Numbered from the stretch's first letter, positions 24,888 to 33,851 are shown. The stretch is DNA of 45,495 nt from Nostoc calcicola FACHB-3891 (GCF_014697355.1 NZ_JACJRQ010000056.1:1-45495), one strand, 5' to 3'. Notes: generated from the sequence alone by a model not told the origin. Numbers and translations are program-made.

Positions 24888-25853
24888 ATGAACGCTGCCA
24901 ATATCGATTTAACAAACAACCCGCAGGCAAAGCGCGAGGCAGACAGAGCGCAAGCTTACAGAGACGAACTGACTGAGCTGATTGCCCAGGCGATTCGTCA
25001 TGATGGGACGATTGAGCCGTTGAAAGGTTTGCACTTCAACCGCGCCTCCTCGCCTTCGGAATGCCTTCATAGTGTCTCTATTCCTGCCTTTTGTGCGATC
25101 GCTCAAGGCAGCAAAGAAGTGCTTTTGGGTAGCGATCGCTATCAGTACGACCCGATGCATTATCTGCTGGCTACGGTCGAACTGCCAATTATCAGCCAAA
25201 TTTTGGAAGCGTCAAAGGCGCAACCGTACTTGAGTCTGCGCCTCGATCTCGACCCTACCCTTGTTGGTTCAGTGATGGTCAAGGCAGGGTATCCCTCATC
25301 GCGCAGCCGTGCTGATGTGAAAGCGATTGATGTCAGTCCATTGAATACAAATCTTTTGGACGCTGTAGTGCGGCTTGTCAGGCTTTTAGATTCCCCTGCG
25401 GAAGCTCATGTTCTCGCACCACTGATTAAGCGGGAAATTATTTACCGACTCCTGATGGGAGAACAAGGTAATCGGCTCCGTCATATTGCAGTTCTGGGTG
25501 GCTACACCTACCACATAGCCAGAGCCATCGAGCGACTTCGTAAAGACTTTAACGAGCCGATCAAGATTGAAAACATCGCCCGAGAGATGGGAATGAGTGT
25601 TTCGGGCTTCCACCATCACTTCAAGTCTGTCACTGCCATGAGTCCCTTGCAGTACCAAAAGCAACTGCGGCTCCAGGAGGCTCGCCGTCTGATGCTGGGG
25701 GAAAACCTTGACGCTACCAGTGCTGCCTACCGAGTGGGTTATGACGATGCCTCGCACTTCAACCGAGAGTACAAGCGGCTCTTTGGTGCGCCACCGATGC
25801 GCGATGTGGAACGGCTGCGAGAAGCTGCTAGGGAGACTGCTAGTTCAATATGA
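24888..25853 (+). CDS. AraC-family transcriptional regulator
   Basis: The protein has 321 residues. The N-terminal half matches the AraC_N type (PF06719): SIPAFCAIAQGSKEVLLG and YLLATVELPIISQ. The C-terminal ~100 residues hold two helix-turn-helix units, with IENIAREMGMSVSGFHHHFK and YRVGYDDASHFNREYKRLFG. It probably activates the divergent cupin/dehydrogenase/reductase group in response to an unknown small molecule. ATG at 24888 is chosen; TTG at 24861 is also in frame. Like its neighbours it is GC-richer, yet carries two HIP1 sites (near 25095 and 25131). Confidence 0.93.
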   Translation: MNAANIDLTNNPQAKREADRAQAYRDELTELIAQAIRHDGTIEPLKGLHFNRASSPSECLHSVSIPAFCAIAQGSKEVLLGSDRYQYDPMHYLLATVELPIISQILEASKAQPYLSLRLDLDPTLVGSVMVKAGYPSSRSRADVKAIDVSPLNTNLLDAVVRLVRLLDSPAEAHVLAPLIKREIIYRLLMGEQGNRLRHIAVLGGYTYHIARAIERLRKDFNEPIKIENIAREMGMSVSGFHHHFKSVTAMSPLQYQKQLRLQEARRLMLGENLDATSAAYRVGYDDASHFNREYKRLFGAPPMRDVERLREAARETASSI

Positions 25854-26001
25854 TTTTGAATATTTATTTACCAACTTAATGCTGAAGCGATCGCCAATCA
25901 ACTCTGCGACCAAATATAAACTTGACACCACCGACTAGAACTCCAGACAATTTCTGATAAAACAGATGTTGAACTGAGTCTGCTGGGGCAAAATAGAAAA
26001 C

Positions 26002-27354
26002 ATGACGATTGAATCCAATTCCTCAAATCTACCAACCCCAGAACCTATCCCAGAACACGACTTGCACCCAGATGACTTTGACGGTGGTGCAACTGAGAAT
26101 CATCTCACCTCAGAAGCACTAGCGACACAACAAGCCCTAGCAGCTATTTCGTCTTTGCAATCTTCCCAAAATACAACTGCTCTCAAACAAGCTCGTTCTG
26201 GCTTTAGACAAACCATTAGCAACCAATTCACAGTCAAGCCCAGGGCATTGCTGCTAATCTTTGTTGCCATCGCCACCACTCTTACTGGAATTATCCTAAA
26301 TAACTGGATCGTCGGCCTGATCGGAACTCTGGTCACTTTACTGTTATCCATAGCAATATTATTGCCTTGGTTCCTAGAAGTTTTTGACGAGTGGTTTTCA
26401 CCCCTAGAACGGACGCTGTTTGTTGGCTTTTTCGGATTAATCATCGCCATCATCGGCTTGATCCGGTTTACAGGCGTAGGCGATCGCTTGCTTGCTTTAG
26501 GACGCCAAATTAACTGGGAAACTGCTGGTAGCCTAGCCGAATGGTTTGGCGCTTTGGGACAAATTCTCATCGCCATCATCGCTGTTTACGTAGCTTGGCG
26601 GCAATACGTGATTTCCAAAGACTTGACAATTCAGCAAAATATGCTGACAGTTCAGCAAAATATTATCACCCAGCAGCAAACAATTGATTCCTATTTCCAA
26701 GGCGTTTCGGACTTAGTATTAGATGAAGAAGGATTACTAGAAGATTGGCCTCAAGAAAGAGCGATCGCTGAAGGACGCACTGCGGCAATTTTAAGCAGCG
26801 TAGATGGTAGTGGTAAAGCCAAAATTCTCCGCTTTCTTTCACGTTCTAAGTTGCTGTCACCTCTAAAACGCGATCGTCTGTTAGGTAGAGCCATTCTCGA
26901 CGGTACTGGCGGATATGCAGAAGACCGCCTCGAAGGTGTGCGCGTCATCGATTTAGGCGTAATACTGGCAGCAGCAGACCTTTCTGGTACTGATTTACGT
27001 TGGACTGACCTCAGCGAAGCTAATCTTGTCCGCGCTAATTTGGCCGGCTGTGACTTAGTAAAAGCCAACCTTTCCCGCACTATTTTATATGATGCTAATC
27101 TCACTGGTGCTGACCTCAACGGAGTTCGCCTGTTCTACGGTGTGGTGGATAAAGCATCACCCCGCAGTCGCACCGAACCACCAGATTATCAAACCGGCGA
27201 ACAAACTGGCGCTGTAGTGGAAAAAGCTGATTTTACTGACGTGCAACGGATGTCTGAGTCTACACGTTACTACTGTTGTGCTTGGGGTGGCGAAAAAACT
27301 AGAAATACTATTCCTGGTGGTTGTGAAGGTATTCCTAATAAGTTGGGAAGATAA
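26002..27354 (+). CDS. Membrane protein with pentapeptide repeats
   Basis: The protein has 450 residues. A polar N-terminus (1-75) is followed by hydrophobic segments at about 82-100, 103-125, 135-155 and 185-202. Residues ~315-370 form a pentapeptide-repeat stretch (LSGTDLRWTDLSEANLVRAN and onward), about ten A(D/N)Lxx units, which fold as a right-handed beta helix. The C-terminus holds a Cys pair, YYCCAWGG. The family is abundant in cyanobacteria; function is unknown. It has its own upstream region and no close operon partner. Confidence 0.85.
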   Translation: MTIESNSSNLPTPEPIPEHDLHPDDFDGGATENHLTSEALATQQALAAISSLQSSQNTTALKQARSGFRQTISNQFTVKPRALLLIFVAIATTLTGIILNNWIVGLIGTLVTLLLSIAILLPWFLEVFDEWFSPLERTLFVGFFGLIIAIIGLIRFTGVGDRLLALGRQINWETAGSLAEWFGALGQILIAIIAVYVAWRQYVISKDLTIQQNMLTVQQNIITQQQTIDSYFQGVSDLVLDEEGLLEDWPQERAIAEGRTAAILSSVDGSGKAKILRFLSRSKLLSPLKRDRLLGRAILDGTGGYAEDRLEGVRVIDLGVILAAADLSGTDLRWTDLSEANLVRANLAGCDLVKANLSRTILYDANLTGADLNGVRLFYGVVDKASPRSRTEPPDYQTGEQTGAVVEKADFTDVQRMSESTRYYCCAWGGEKTRNTIPGGCEGIPNKLGR

Positions 27355-27374
27355 TTATAAAACTAGATAAAAAA

Positions 27375-27989
27375 TTAGTTAGCCGCATTAAAAATCTGCT
27401 GTGCAGTTAAATTTAATTGGGGAAAGGTAGGTGATGAAATCGCGGTGTTACCTTGAAACGCTGTCATTTGATATTCACCATCAACTAATTCGCACACAAA
27501 AATTGTGGGTTGTTTGGGATTACCGATGAACTTTCTTGCACCCAATGCAGCATAATCAGCAATCCAATATTCGGGAATGCCCATTTCTTCATAATCCCTA
27601 AGTTTATTGTAGTAATCATCTCGCCAGTTAGTTGAAACAACTTCAATAACTATTGGAACCGATGCTGCTTGGCTTACTGTTGACTGTTTTTGAAAAAGCG
27701 GTTCATTGTCGAGATTATCAAGATTTAGCAGCAACACATCAGGCGAATAAGCGGATTCGGCAGAAGGAGTTTTGACCAATGCGGTTTTGGGAATTCCGTA
27801 GGGTAAATTGAGACGATCGAACTCCACAGTTAATTTCCGCGACAAAAATGCAATAACTTTTTCATGTGTTCCGGTTGGAGGCGGCATTTCAATAATTACT
27901 CCTTTGTGCAATTCATAGCGTTTTCCATCGTTGGGATACCATTCGATAAAGTCATTAAAGGTTAGTAATATGGGCAACGCTTGGGTCAT
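27375..27989 (-). CDS. Uma2 family (DUF820) putative nuclease
   Basis: The protein has 204 residues with the restriction-endonuclease-like core of Uma2 proteins: GKRYELHKGVIIEMPPP, AYSPDVLLLN (catalytic PD), PIVIEVVSTNWRDDYYNKL (E-x-V plus Lys) and YEEMGIPEYWIAD. It carries a perfect ribosome site, GGAGGT, before ATG 27989. These proteins are very numerous in filamentous cyanobacteria and their cellular target is not known. It stands alone, converging on the pentapeptide protein gene. Confidence 0.9.
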   Translation of the reverse strand: MTQALPILLTFNDFIEWYPNDGKRYELHKGVIIEMPPPTGTHEKVIAFLSRKLTVEFDRLNLPYGIPKTALVKTPSAESAYSPDVLLLNLDNLDNEPLFQKQSTVSQAASVPIVIEVVSTNWRDDYYNKLRDYEEMGIPEYWIADYAALGARKFIGNPKQPTIFVCELVDGEYQMTAFQGNTAISSPTFPQLNLTAQQIFNAAN

Positions 27990-28033
27990 AATGTTACCTC
28001 CATATATGTTTTAGCTTGAGCAAAAAGAAGCCT

Positions 28034-28075
28034 CTCGCCTACCCGCTTTTAGGCGATGAGATGAATTTTTCATCT
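28034..28075 (-). terminator. Pair of small hairpins between map and the Uma2 gene
   Basis: TCGCCT/AGGCGA (28035-28056) and GATGA/TCATC (28060-28074 region) lie in the 260-bp spacer downstream of map. Short T-runs lie in the loops, so these may end map transcription. The rest of the spacer shows no gene. Confidence 0.35.
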
Positions 28076-28249
28076 AAGGGACTAGGAAGTGAAAAGTATT
28101 ATGGAATCGAGTTTTTAGGGTTTTTAAATGGTTGCTGTATTTAGGCCGTGATGTACTAGGAAGTGAGGGAGAATAACTCTTAACTCTGCTCAACGCTCTA
28201 CTATCCATGTACAGCAGTCCCAATGTCCCATACCCACTCCTGTATGCTG

Positions 28250-29035
28250 TCATACACCCCAGTAATTCTCGCCTTCAGCTAGGGTGAGAATTTCAACGCC
28301 ATCTTCAGTCACAGCTAAGGTATGCTCAAATTGGGCAGAAAGCTTGCGATCGCGAGTTACAGCAGTCCACTTATCGCCCAGAACCTCGACTTCGTAAGTA
28401 CCTTCGTTAATCATTGGCTCGATGGTAAAAACCATTCCTGGTCTGAGGCGCTTACCTTTACCGCGTGTGCCATAGTGGGGAATATCCGGCGCGGTGTGAA
28501 AAATGTTACTAATCCCGTGTCCCACAAAATCTCGCACCACAGAAAAGCCTTGTCCTTCAGCATACTCTTGAATGGCTGCACCAATGTCACCAATGCGTGC
28601 CCCTGGTTTGACTTCAGCAATACCCAAGCGCAAACACTCCTCTGTCACCTCCACCAGCTTTTTTGTCTTTGGAGATGGAGTACCCACAATGAATGTCTTA
28701 GATGTATCGCCGTGGTAACCTTCAACAATCGGCGTCACATCAATATTAATAATGTCACCTTCCTTGAGGATTTGCTTGGCGTTCGGAATGCCGTGACAGA
28801 TTACCTCATTTACACTGGTGCAAATCGACTTGGGGTAACCTTTATAGCCAAGGGGTGCGCTTTTTGCTCCATGCGCTTGTGTCCAACGTTCGGCTTCATC
28901 ATTGATTTCCAGAGTGCTAACCCCTGGCTTTACCATTGGTTCTAGGTGCTGTAGAAGTTTGGCGGCCAAGCGCCCAGCTTGACGCATTTTGTCTAATTCT
29001 CGTTGGGATAAAATAACAATTAGTTCGGTTCTCAT
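28250..29035 (-). CDS. map: Type I methionine aminopeptidase
   Basis: This metalloprotease of 261 residues removes initiator methionine. All five metal ligands are visible in order: two Asp in NIDVTPIVEGYHGDTSKTF, His in FVGHGISNIFH, Glu in FTIEPMINEG and Glu in SAQFEHTLAV. The length is that of a bacterial catalytic domain with no N-terminal extension. ATG at 29035 is used; a TTG at 29038 precedes it. The start lies 10 bp after the bvdR stop on the same strand, so the two genes are probably co-transcribed. Confidence 0.97.
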   Translation of the reverse strand: MRTELIVILSQRELDKMRQAGRLAAKLLQHLEPMVKPGVSTLEINDEAERWTQAHGAKSAPLGYKGYPKSICTSVNEVICHGIPNAKQILKEGDIINIDVTPIVEGYHGDTSKTFIVGTPSPKTKKLVEVTEECLRLGIAEVKPGARIGDIGAAIQEYAEGQGFSVVRDFVGHGISNIFHTAPDIPHYGTRGKGKRLRPGMVFTIEPMINEGTYEVEVLGDKWTAVTRDRKLSAQFEHTLAVTEDGVEILTLAEGENYWGV

Positions 29036-29045
29036 CAATTTTTAT

Positions 29046-30083
29046 TTAGATATCTTTCATAAATATAGTTAACCCTGTTTGTGCAGCTCTTTGGGCAGCA
29101 TCAGCAACTTTTAGGGTATACAAACTCTCCTCTGGGGTAACGTACAAAGGAGTGCCGTTAAAAAGATGGTCTAACACCATAATTGTGTCTTTGGCGAACA
29201 AACCCCGCCGAGGACCAATCTCTATAGATGTTGTTTCCCCTGGCTGGATGAAAAATCCTGTATCGCCATCAAAAATTAAACCGCCCTTTTCACCATGAAC
29301 TTCAAACTTACGTTCTGACTGCCAAATAGTTTCGCCTTTACCATAGACTACTTGCGCTAAAAGTCCACTGTTAAAGCAGATTTGACTAGTGCATAAACAA
29401 CTCTGGTAATATTCTGATTCTGTTTCCCAATATCGCTGGTGACAGTTAACAGTAAATACTGTACCAAATAAATCAGTGAGACGATGTAGGCGCGACAGGG
29501 CACCAATTAACGGAAAACCGAACAGATCGTGGTTGTAAGTCCATTTGCGGGGTGCAGGATTCTGGGGATTGATGGTGCTGTAGCGGACATAAAACACTTC
29601 ACCAATTTTAGCTAAGTTTTGTTTCAAAGCTTGATGCAGACCACCCAAGAGTTCCAGGTGTTCAACGTGAAGGAGTTTTTGTTGTGCTTTAGCCAAGGCA
29701 ATGAGTTCCTCAGCTTCTACCACATCCAAGGAAAGCGGATACTCGACAATCACATGTTTGCCGTTGGTAAGAGCTGCACGAGCGATCGCCCCATGATCTC
29801 GATTTACAGTGGAAATCACCACCAAATCTATATCTCGGCGTTCTACTAGCTGTTGCCAAGAACTCAATGCTTCAATTTCGTACTCTTCGGCAAAAGTTTG
29901 GGTTTTCTCTGGAGTATGACCAACAACTGCGACTAAATGCGATCGCGCAGCTTGCCCTTCTCCCATTCGCTCATCATTGAGCAACGCCTCAGCCCGAAAC
30001 TTTGCCGCATATCCAGTACCTACCAAACCTACACGCACTTTTGCTTTTTCCAAAGCTGCCTCCGAATTATACACGATCCTCAC
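29046..30083 (-). CDS. bvdR: Biliverdin reductase (Gfo/Idh/MocA fold)
   Basis: This enzyme of about 345 residues would reduce biliverdin IXalpha to bilirubin with NADPH. The N-terminal Rossmann domain opens with VRVGLVGTGYAAKFRAEALL. Cyanobacterial BvdR features follow: KHVIVEYPLSLDV, LLHVEHLELLGG, GEVFYVRYSTINPQNPAPRK and GFPLIGALSRLHRLTDLFG. These match the Synechocystis-type enzyme closely as I recall it. The start is uncertain: GTG 30083 is used, but an internal GTG at 30074 has AGGA just ahead. Biliverdin is also the precursor of phycobilins, so the enzyme may regulate that pool. It lies directly upstream of map. Confidence 0.9.
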   Translation of the reverse strand: MRIVYNSEAALEKAKVRVGLVGTGYAAKFRAEALLNDERMGEGQAARSHLVAVVGHTPEKTQTFAEEYEIEALSSWQQLVERRDIDLVVISTVNRDHGAIARAALTNGKHVIVEYPLSLDVVEAEELIALAKAQQKLLHVEHLELLGGLHQALKQNLAKIGEVFYVRYSTINPQNPAPRKWTYNHDLFGFPLIGALSRLHRLTDLFGTVFTVNCHQRYWETESEYYQSCLCTSQICFNSGLLAQVVYGKGETIWQSERKFEVHGEKGGLIFDGDTGFFIQPGETTSIEIGPRRGLFAKDTIMVLDHLFNGTPLYVTPEESLYTLKVADAAQRAAQTGLTIFMKDI

Positions 30084-30379
30084 TAGTTCTGTTTTTCATC
30101 CTCCCACACTTGTAGTAATAGGATTCGTTATTGCTTATTCTCCGCGTCTCCCTCATCTCCTTATGCCCCATTCCCCAAATAATTCATAAATAAAACTTAT
30201 CTGTATTAACTAACTAAATTTCATTACTAATCGGGGTCAATTTACAGTCACATCGTTTAATTTTTCTCGTAGTATCAGAATTGAAGCAAATATAAAAGGG
30301 CGGCTAATCCCATAAGAGCAGCCGTAAATTTTGCTTTAGCATAACTTATGCTGCCGTTTGCAAAAGAGAGGATTACCCA

Positions 30380-30679
30380 ATGCCAAGTTTTAAGGTCACA
30401 CTAATCAACGAAGCCGAAGGACTGAACAAAACAATTGAAGTTCCTGATGATGAATATATTTTAGACGCTGCCGAAGAAGCTGGTCTTGACTTACCCTACT
30501 CTTGCCGCGCTGGTGCTTGTTCAACCTGTGCAGGTAAATTGGTATCAGGTACTGTCGATCAAGGCGATCAGTCATTTTTAGATGACGATCAGATAGAAGC
30601 TGGATATGTACTAACCTGTGTTGCTTACCCAACCTCTGATGTAACAATCGAGACTCACAAAGAAGAAGAACTCTATTAA
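30380..30679 (+). CDS. petF: Plant-type [2Fe-2S] ferredoxin I
   Basis: Soluble electron carrier of 99 residues, nearly identical in pattern to vegetative-cell ferredoxin I of Anabaena. Cluster ligands are Cys42, Cys47, Cys50 and Cys80 in SCRAGACSTCAGKL and YVLTCVAYP; the C-terminal ETHKEEELY is the usual acidic end. It accepts electrons from photosystem I and feeds FNR, bilin reductases, nitrite reductase and others. GAGAGGAT precedes the ATG, and a strong terminator lies 140 bp downstream, so it is probably monocistronic. Confidence 0.96.
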   Translation: MPSFKVTLINEAEGLNKTIEVPDDEYILDAAEEAGLDLPYSCRAGACSTCAGKLVSGTVDQGDQSFLDDDQIEAGYVLTCVAYPTSDVTIETHKEEELY

Positions 30680-30819
30680 GAATTAGGCGTCTCAACAATA
30701 AACCTCTTGCAAGAGTTACTGATGTTGAAATAATAGAAGCAACGAATTTAGGAGAAATATTCCCCTAATAGTATGTATCCTTTCTGATGATAGTTTGACT
30801 AAAAGCCTAATTTCATAAC

Positions 30820-30862
30820 AAAGCAGGAACATAAAATTCATTGTGTTCCTGCTTTATTCACA
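30820..30862 (+). terminator. Intrinsic terminator downstream of petF
   Basis: AAAGCAGGAACA (30820-30831) pairs perfectly with TGTTCCTGCTTT (30844-30855), a 12-bp stem with a T-rich 3' side. Confidence 0.85.
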
Positions 30863-30897
30863 TATTTATCAAGTTAGAGTATAAAAAAATTCAATTC

Positions 30898-30986
30898 CCT
30901 AAGGGACTTCCAGAAAATAAATTATCCCAAATTATTTACACATTAGTAGGGTAGCACAGCTGTGCTACCCTACTGAAGTCCCTAAC
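30898..30986. mobile_element. Nested inverted-repeat element with 30-bp perfect palindrome
   Basis: Outer arms GGGACTTC (30903-30910) and GAAGTCCC (30975-30982) enclose a perfect 30-bp palindrome at 30945-30974 with half-site AGTAGGGTAGCACAG. The same core occurs, modified, at 13659, 43886 and 45320. It lies in the 428-bp gap between petF and the SpoIID gene; the rest of that gap shows no gene. Confidence 0.65.
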
Positions 30987-31107
30987 TTTAGTTATTGGCT
31001 AAAACTACGTTTGAAACTAGCGTTGTCAGTGTTTTTATGAATATAAATTAGCGAACTCATGACTCGATTGTTTTTCTTCATGACTAAAGTTGCCGTGCTA
31101 ATTAGCT

Positions 31108-32697
31108 TTAAAGCTTAATTTCTTGACTGAGAATTTTAATCTCAGTATCAGGATAGTAGAATTGGAGAATTTTCTGACTCGACCAACCAAGTTTAGCTAA
31201 ATTTTGAGCGCCAGTTTGACTCAAGCCGACTCCATGTCCTAATCCACCACCAATGAAAGCGTATCCCCAGAGTTCTGGTTTGCCTTTATTCAAGGGTTCT
31301 ATATAAAAAAGCGTACTTGTGGGAGCGGCAAAAGCACTGCGAACTTCGTCTTTGTGGAGAATAAATGTGCTTTTATCAGTTTTGACAGCGAATTCGAGGA
31401 TGCGTCCACTGTCGCTTCGTTTCACCACAGCCATAGCCTGGATTGTCTTAAATTTGGCGTGAGGACTATTTTTAGAAAGCAAAAATTTCTGTAAATCTTT
31501 GATAATATCCTCTATGCGGGTTTCCCTGCGCCAACGAAACATATTCCACTTACTTTCATTAAAACCTTGTTGCATATTAATAAACTTTTGGAAGTTCTTT
31601 TCATCAGCTAAACTTTGCTTCGACAAGTTCCAAAGATTAGTAGCAGCATCGATTACAGGGCGCAGATAAGGACGATCCTCACCATTCCAGACATCGCTGA
31701 AGGAGGCGGTGACGCCACCAGTAGTGGAAGAATACAAGGCGTCTACTAGTTCGTTTTTATAAGTTAGTACTCTACCTCTGGTTGCAGCGATCGCTTTATC
31801 TGTTTTAAGAGCTGCTCCATTCAATCCATAATAAACTTGACAGTGAGTATCAGCACACAACTGATAGTTATCTGCGGCAAATCTACGTAAATTTCTCAAA
31901 GCATAAGTGCGAGCCAGAATTGCTTGGGCTTCTAGCGCCGTTGTTGGCGCATCAATGCCTATTTCATAAGGTACAACTCCACGCAAATAAGTTTCCAAGG
32001 GCACTTCATTAACTAAAGTATATGTACCGTAAGCATTTGGTTGTAAATTTAGCCGCCCTGCATACAAACGAGCATTCTCTGGTTTATCGCTTTTATTCAC
32101 CCGAATCAAGTTTTTATCAGTGCTGACTTCCAACTGACTTAGGCTGTAGCGCTTACCATCCACCACCCAACTCACTCGCGGTACTTGTTTGGTAATCTTA
32201 GTATCAAGATATACTTTTTCTTTGTTAGTAGTTTGGATATTCTGCAACAACAAGCGTCGCAGTAAAGGAGTGCTGTAAACGTCGCGTTTCGCCCAAACCT
32301 GCCAGCGTTCTGGTTGGGCTATTTCCACTTCCATTCCCTGAGAACGCCATTTTTTTGCACTGTCTTCCGCAGTTTCAAAGGTGCGGTACGTACCCAAGAT
32401 TACCACTTCTTCAACTGCTGGCTGGGGTAAAGCTTGCATAACTGTTTCCAGCTTCACAGGCTTATTGGTAACCACAACTTGCTGCTTGTTACCCGTTTGA
32501 AATTTTAGCTTTAAGCGATCGCCCTTTGTCGGTTCCAGTTGCAGTTTCGCTGTGGCTTCGGCGCCAAATCGCTGCACAATCCCAATTTTCAGTTCTACAT
32601 CCTGGATATTGCTCTCAGGCCCCGATGCCGCAGTCAGCCCCAACAGGCTAAATGTCGCCACCACAGTGTAAGAAAAACGCCAAAAGGAAAATTTCAT
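31108..32697 (-). CDS. Exported SpoIID/LytB-domain protein
   Basis: The protein has about 529 residues. A signal peptide opens it (MKFSFWRFSYTVVATFSLLG, then TAASG). A SPOR-like stretch lies at about residues 95-140 (VVILGTYRTFETAEDSAKKW). The SpoIID domain (PF08486) follows, with VPLETYLRGVVPYEIG, AILARTYAL and DALYSSTTGGVTASF, and closes with GGGLGHGVGLSQTGAQNLA. SpoIID-type proteins cut glycan strands of peptidoglycan, so a cell-wall lytic role in the periplasm is likely. ATG at 32697 is chosen for the signal peptide and the AAGG upstream; in-frame upstream starts at 32775 and 32829 would bury it. Divergent from the sulfiredoxin gene. Confidence 0.88.
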   Translation of the reverse strand: MKFSFWRFSYTVVATFSLLGLTAASGPESNIQDVELKIGIVQRFGAEATAKLQLEPTKGDRLKLKFQTGNKQQVVVTNKPVKLETVMQALPQPAVEEVVILGTYRTFETAEDSAKKWRSQGMEVEIAQPERWQVWAKRDVYSTPLLRRLLLQNIQTTNKEKVYLDTKITKQVPRVSWVVDGKRYSLSQLEVSTDKNLIRVNKSDKPENARLYAGRLNLQPNAYGTYTLVNEVPLETYLRGVVPYEIGIDAPTTALEAQAILARTYALRNLRRFAADNYQLCADTHCQVYYGLNGAALKTDKAIAATRGRVLTYKNELVDALYSSTTGGVTASFSDVWNGEDRPYLRPVIDAATNLWNLSKQSLADEKNFQKFINMQQGFNESKWNMFRWRRETRIEDIIKDLQKFLLSKNSPHAKFKTIQAMAVVKRSDSGRILEFAVKTDKSTFILHKDEVRSAFAAPTSTLFYIEPLNKGKPELWGYAFIGGGLGHGVGLSQTGAQNLAKLGWSSQKILQFYYPDTEIKILSQEIKL

Positions 32698-32893
32698 GGC
32701 TACCTTATTTTGCCCCTGAATGCGGCGTTGGAGCTGATTTTCCAATTGCTTTGTAGCGCGGTCTTTTTGTCGCATGAGTGCTCCAATGATACCATTACCA
32801 GTTTTGCCCCAAATAAACACTACTTGCAAAACAAAGTCATAACGAATATGATTTATTTAAAGGCACAAGACAGAACTAATTGATAAACTCCTT

Positions 32894-33157
32894 ATGGTTA
32901 GAGTCCAAGAAATTCCATTAAATCAGATTAAACGCCCGTTGCCCCGTGCAAACGATCCAAATAAAGTACAAGCCTTAATGGAATCGATTGCCCAGATTGG
33001 GCAGCAAGAACCGATAGATGTTCTAGAAGTAGATGGACAATATTATGGCTTTTCTGGTTGCCATCGGTATGAAGCTTGCCAACGTTTAGGCAAAGAAACC
33101 GTTTTAGCCAGAGTCCGTAAAGCACCCCGTAGCGTTTTGAAGATGCACTTGGCATAG
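32894..33157 (+). CDS. srxA: Sulfiredoxin
   Basis: ParB/sulfiredoxin-fold protein of 87 residues. YYGFSGCHRYEACQRLG carries the catalytic cysteine in the SGCHR motif; the expected nucleotide-binding RP near the N-terminus is seen in IKRPLPRAND. It repairs over-oxidised (sulfinic) peroxiredoxins using ATP. It lies 203 bp upstream of dps on the same strand with repeats between, a sensible oxidative-stress neighbourhood. Confidence 0.92.
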   Translation: MVRVQEIPLNQIKRPLPRANDPNKVQALMESIAQIGQQEPIDVLEVDGQYYGFSGCHRYEACQRLGKETVLARVRKAPRSVLKMHLA

Positions 33158-33320
33158 GGAATGGGGGAGATGGGGGAGATGGGGTAGATGGGGGAGATGG
33201 GGGAGATGGGGAGCAGGGGAGCAGGGGAGCAGGGGAGCAGGGGAGCAGTAAGTTTTTCCCCTCTGCCCCTCTGCCCCTCTGCCCCTCTGCCTCTTGTGCC
33301 CCATGCCCAATGCCCAATGC
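33158..33320. repeat. Composite G-rich/C-rich repeat, copy 3
   Basis: GGGGGAGAT and GGGTAGAT units, five GGGGAGCA units, centre AGTAAGTTTTTCCCC, four CTCTGCCCC units and TTGTGCCCCATGCCC. Same design as 10600-10755 and 18452-18570, but without the GTACAA centre. Confidence 0.8.
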
Positions 33321-33359
33321 GCAATCCCCAATTACATATAACCTAATTAGGAGAAAATT

Positions 33360-33851
33360 ATGTCATCAAAAGTAACAGTCAAAAACGTAAATATCGGCAT
33401 TGACGAGGCGAGTAGGGCTAAAATTGCCGAGGGATTATCTCGGCTGTTGGCTGACACCTACACACTGTATCTGAAAACTCATAATTTCCATTGGAATGTG
33501 ACTGGGCCGATGTTCCAAACATTGCACCTGATGTTTGAAACCCAGTATACAGAATTAGCGTTAGCAGTTGATTTAATTGCCGAGAGAATTAGAGCGCTTG
33601 GCTATCCTGCACCAGGAACCTACAGCGAATATGCCAAATTAAGTTCGATTCCAGAAACTCCCGGAGTTCCTAAAGCTGTGGAAATGATCAATTTACTAGT
33701 ACAAGGACAAGAAGCCGTAGTCAGAACTGCACGGTCTATTTTCCCCGTAGTGGACGAAGTTAACGACGAACCTACCGCCGATTTATTGACTCAACGGATG
33801 CAAGTACACGAAAAGACAGCTTGGATGTTGAGAAGTTTGCTGGAAGAATAG
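33360..33851 (+). CDS. dps: Dps-family ferritin-like DNA-protection protein
   Basis: Four-helix protein of 163 residues that assembles into a 12-mer storing iron and detoxifying peroxide. The interfacial ferroxidase ligands are visible in LKTHNFHWNVTGP and in FETQYTELALAVDLIAERIR. The length is typical. TAGGAG lies 7 bases ahead of ATG. The N-terminal tail is short and only modestly basic, so direct DNA binding is uncertain. It follows sulfiredoxin. Confidence 0.95.
   Translation: MSSKVTVKNVNIGIDEASRAKIAEGLSRLLADTYTLYLKTHNFHWNVTGPMFQTLHLMFETQYTELALAVDLIAERIRALGYPAPGTYSEYAKLSSIPETPGVPKAVEMINLLVQGQEAVVRTARSIFPVVDEVNDEPTADLLTQRMQVHEKTAWMLRSLLEE

Noticed and set aside
26100..26579. 159-codon frame antisense to the pentapeptide-repeat gene
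   Set aside because: The plus-strand frame has membrane helices and pentapeptide repeats; the antisense product has no recognisable pattern.
28322..28945. Open frame of 207 codons on the plus strand
   Set aside because: It runs entirely antisense to map, which has all metal ligands. Composition is that of a shadow frame.
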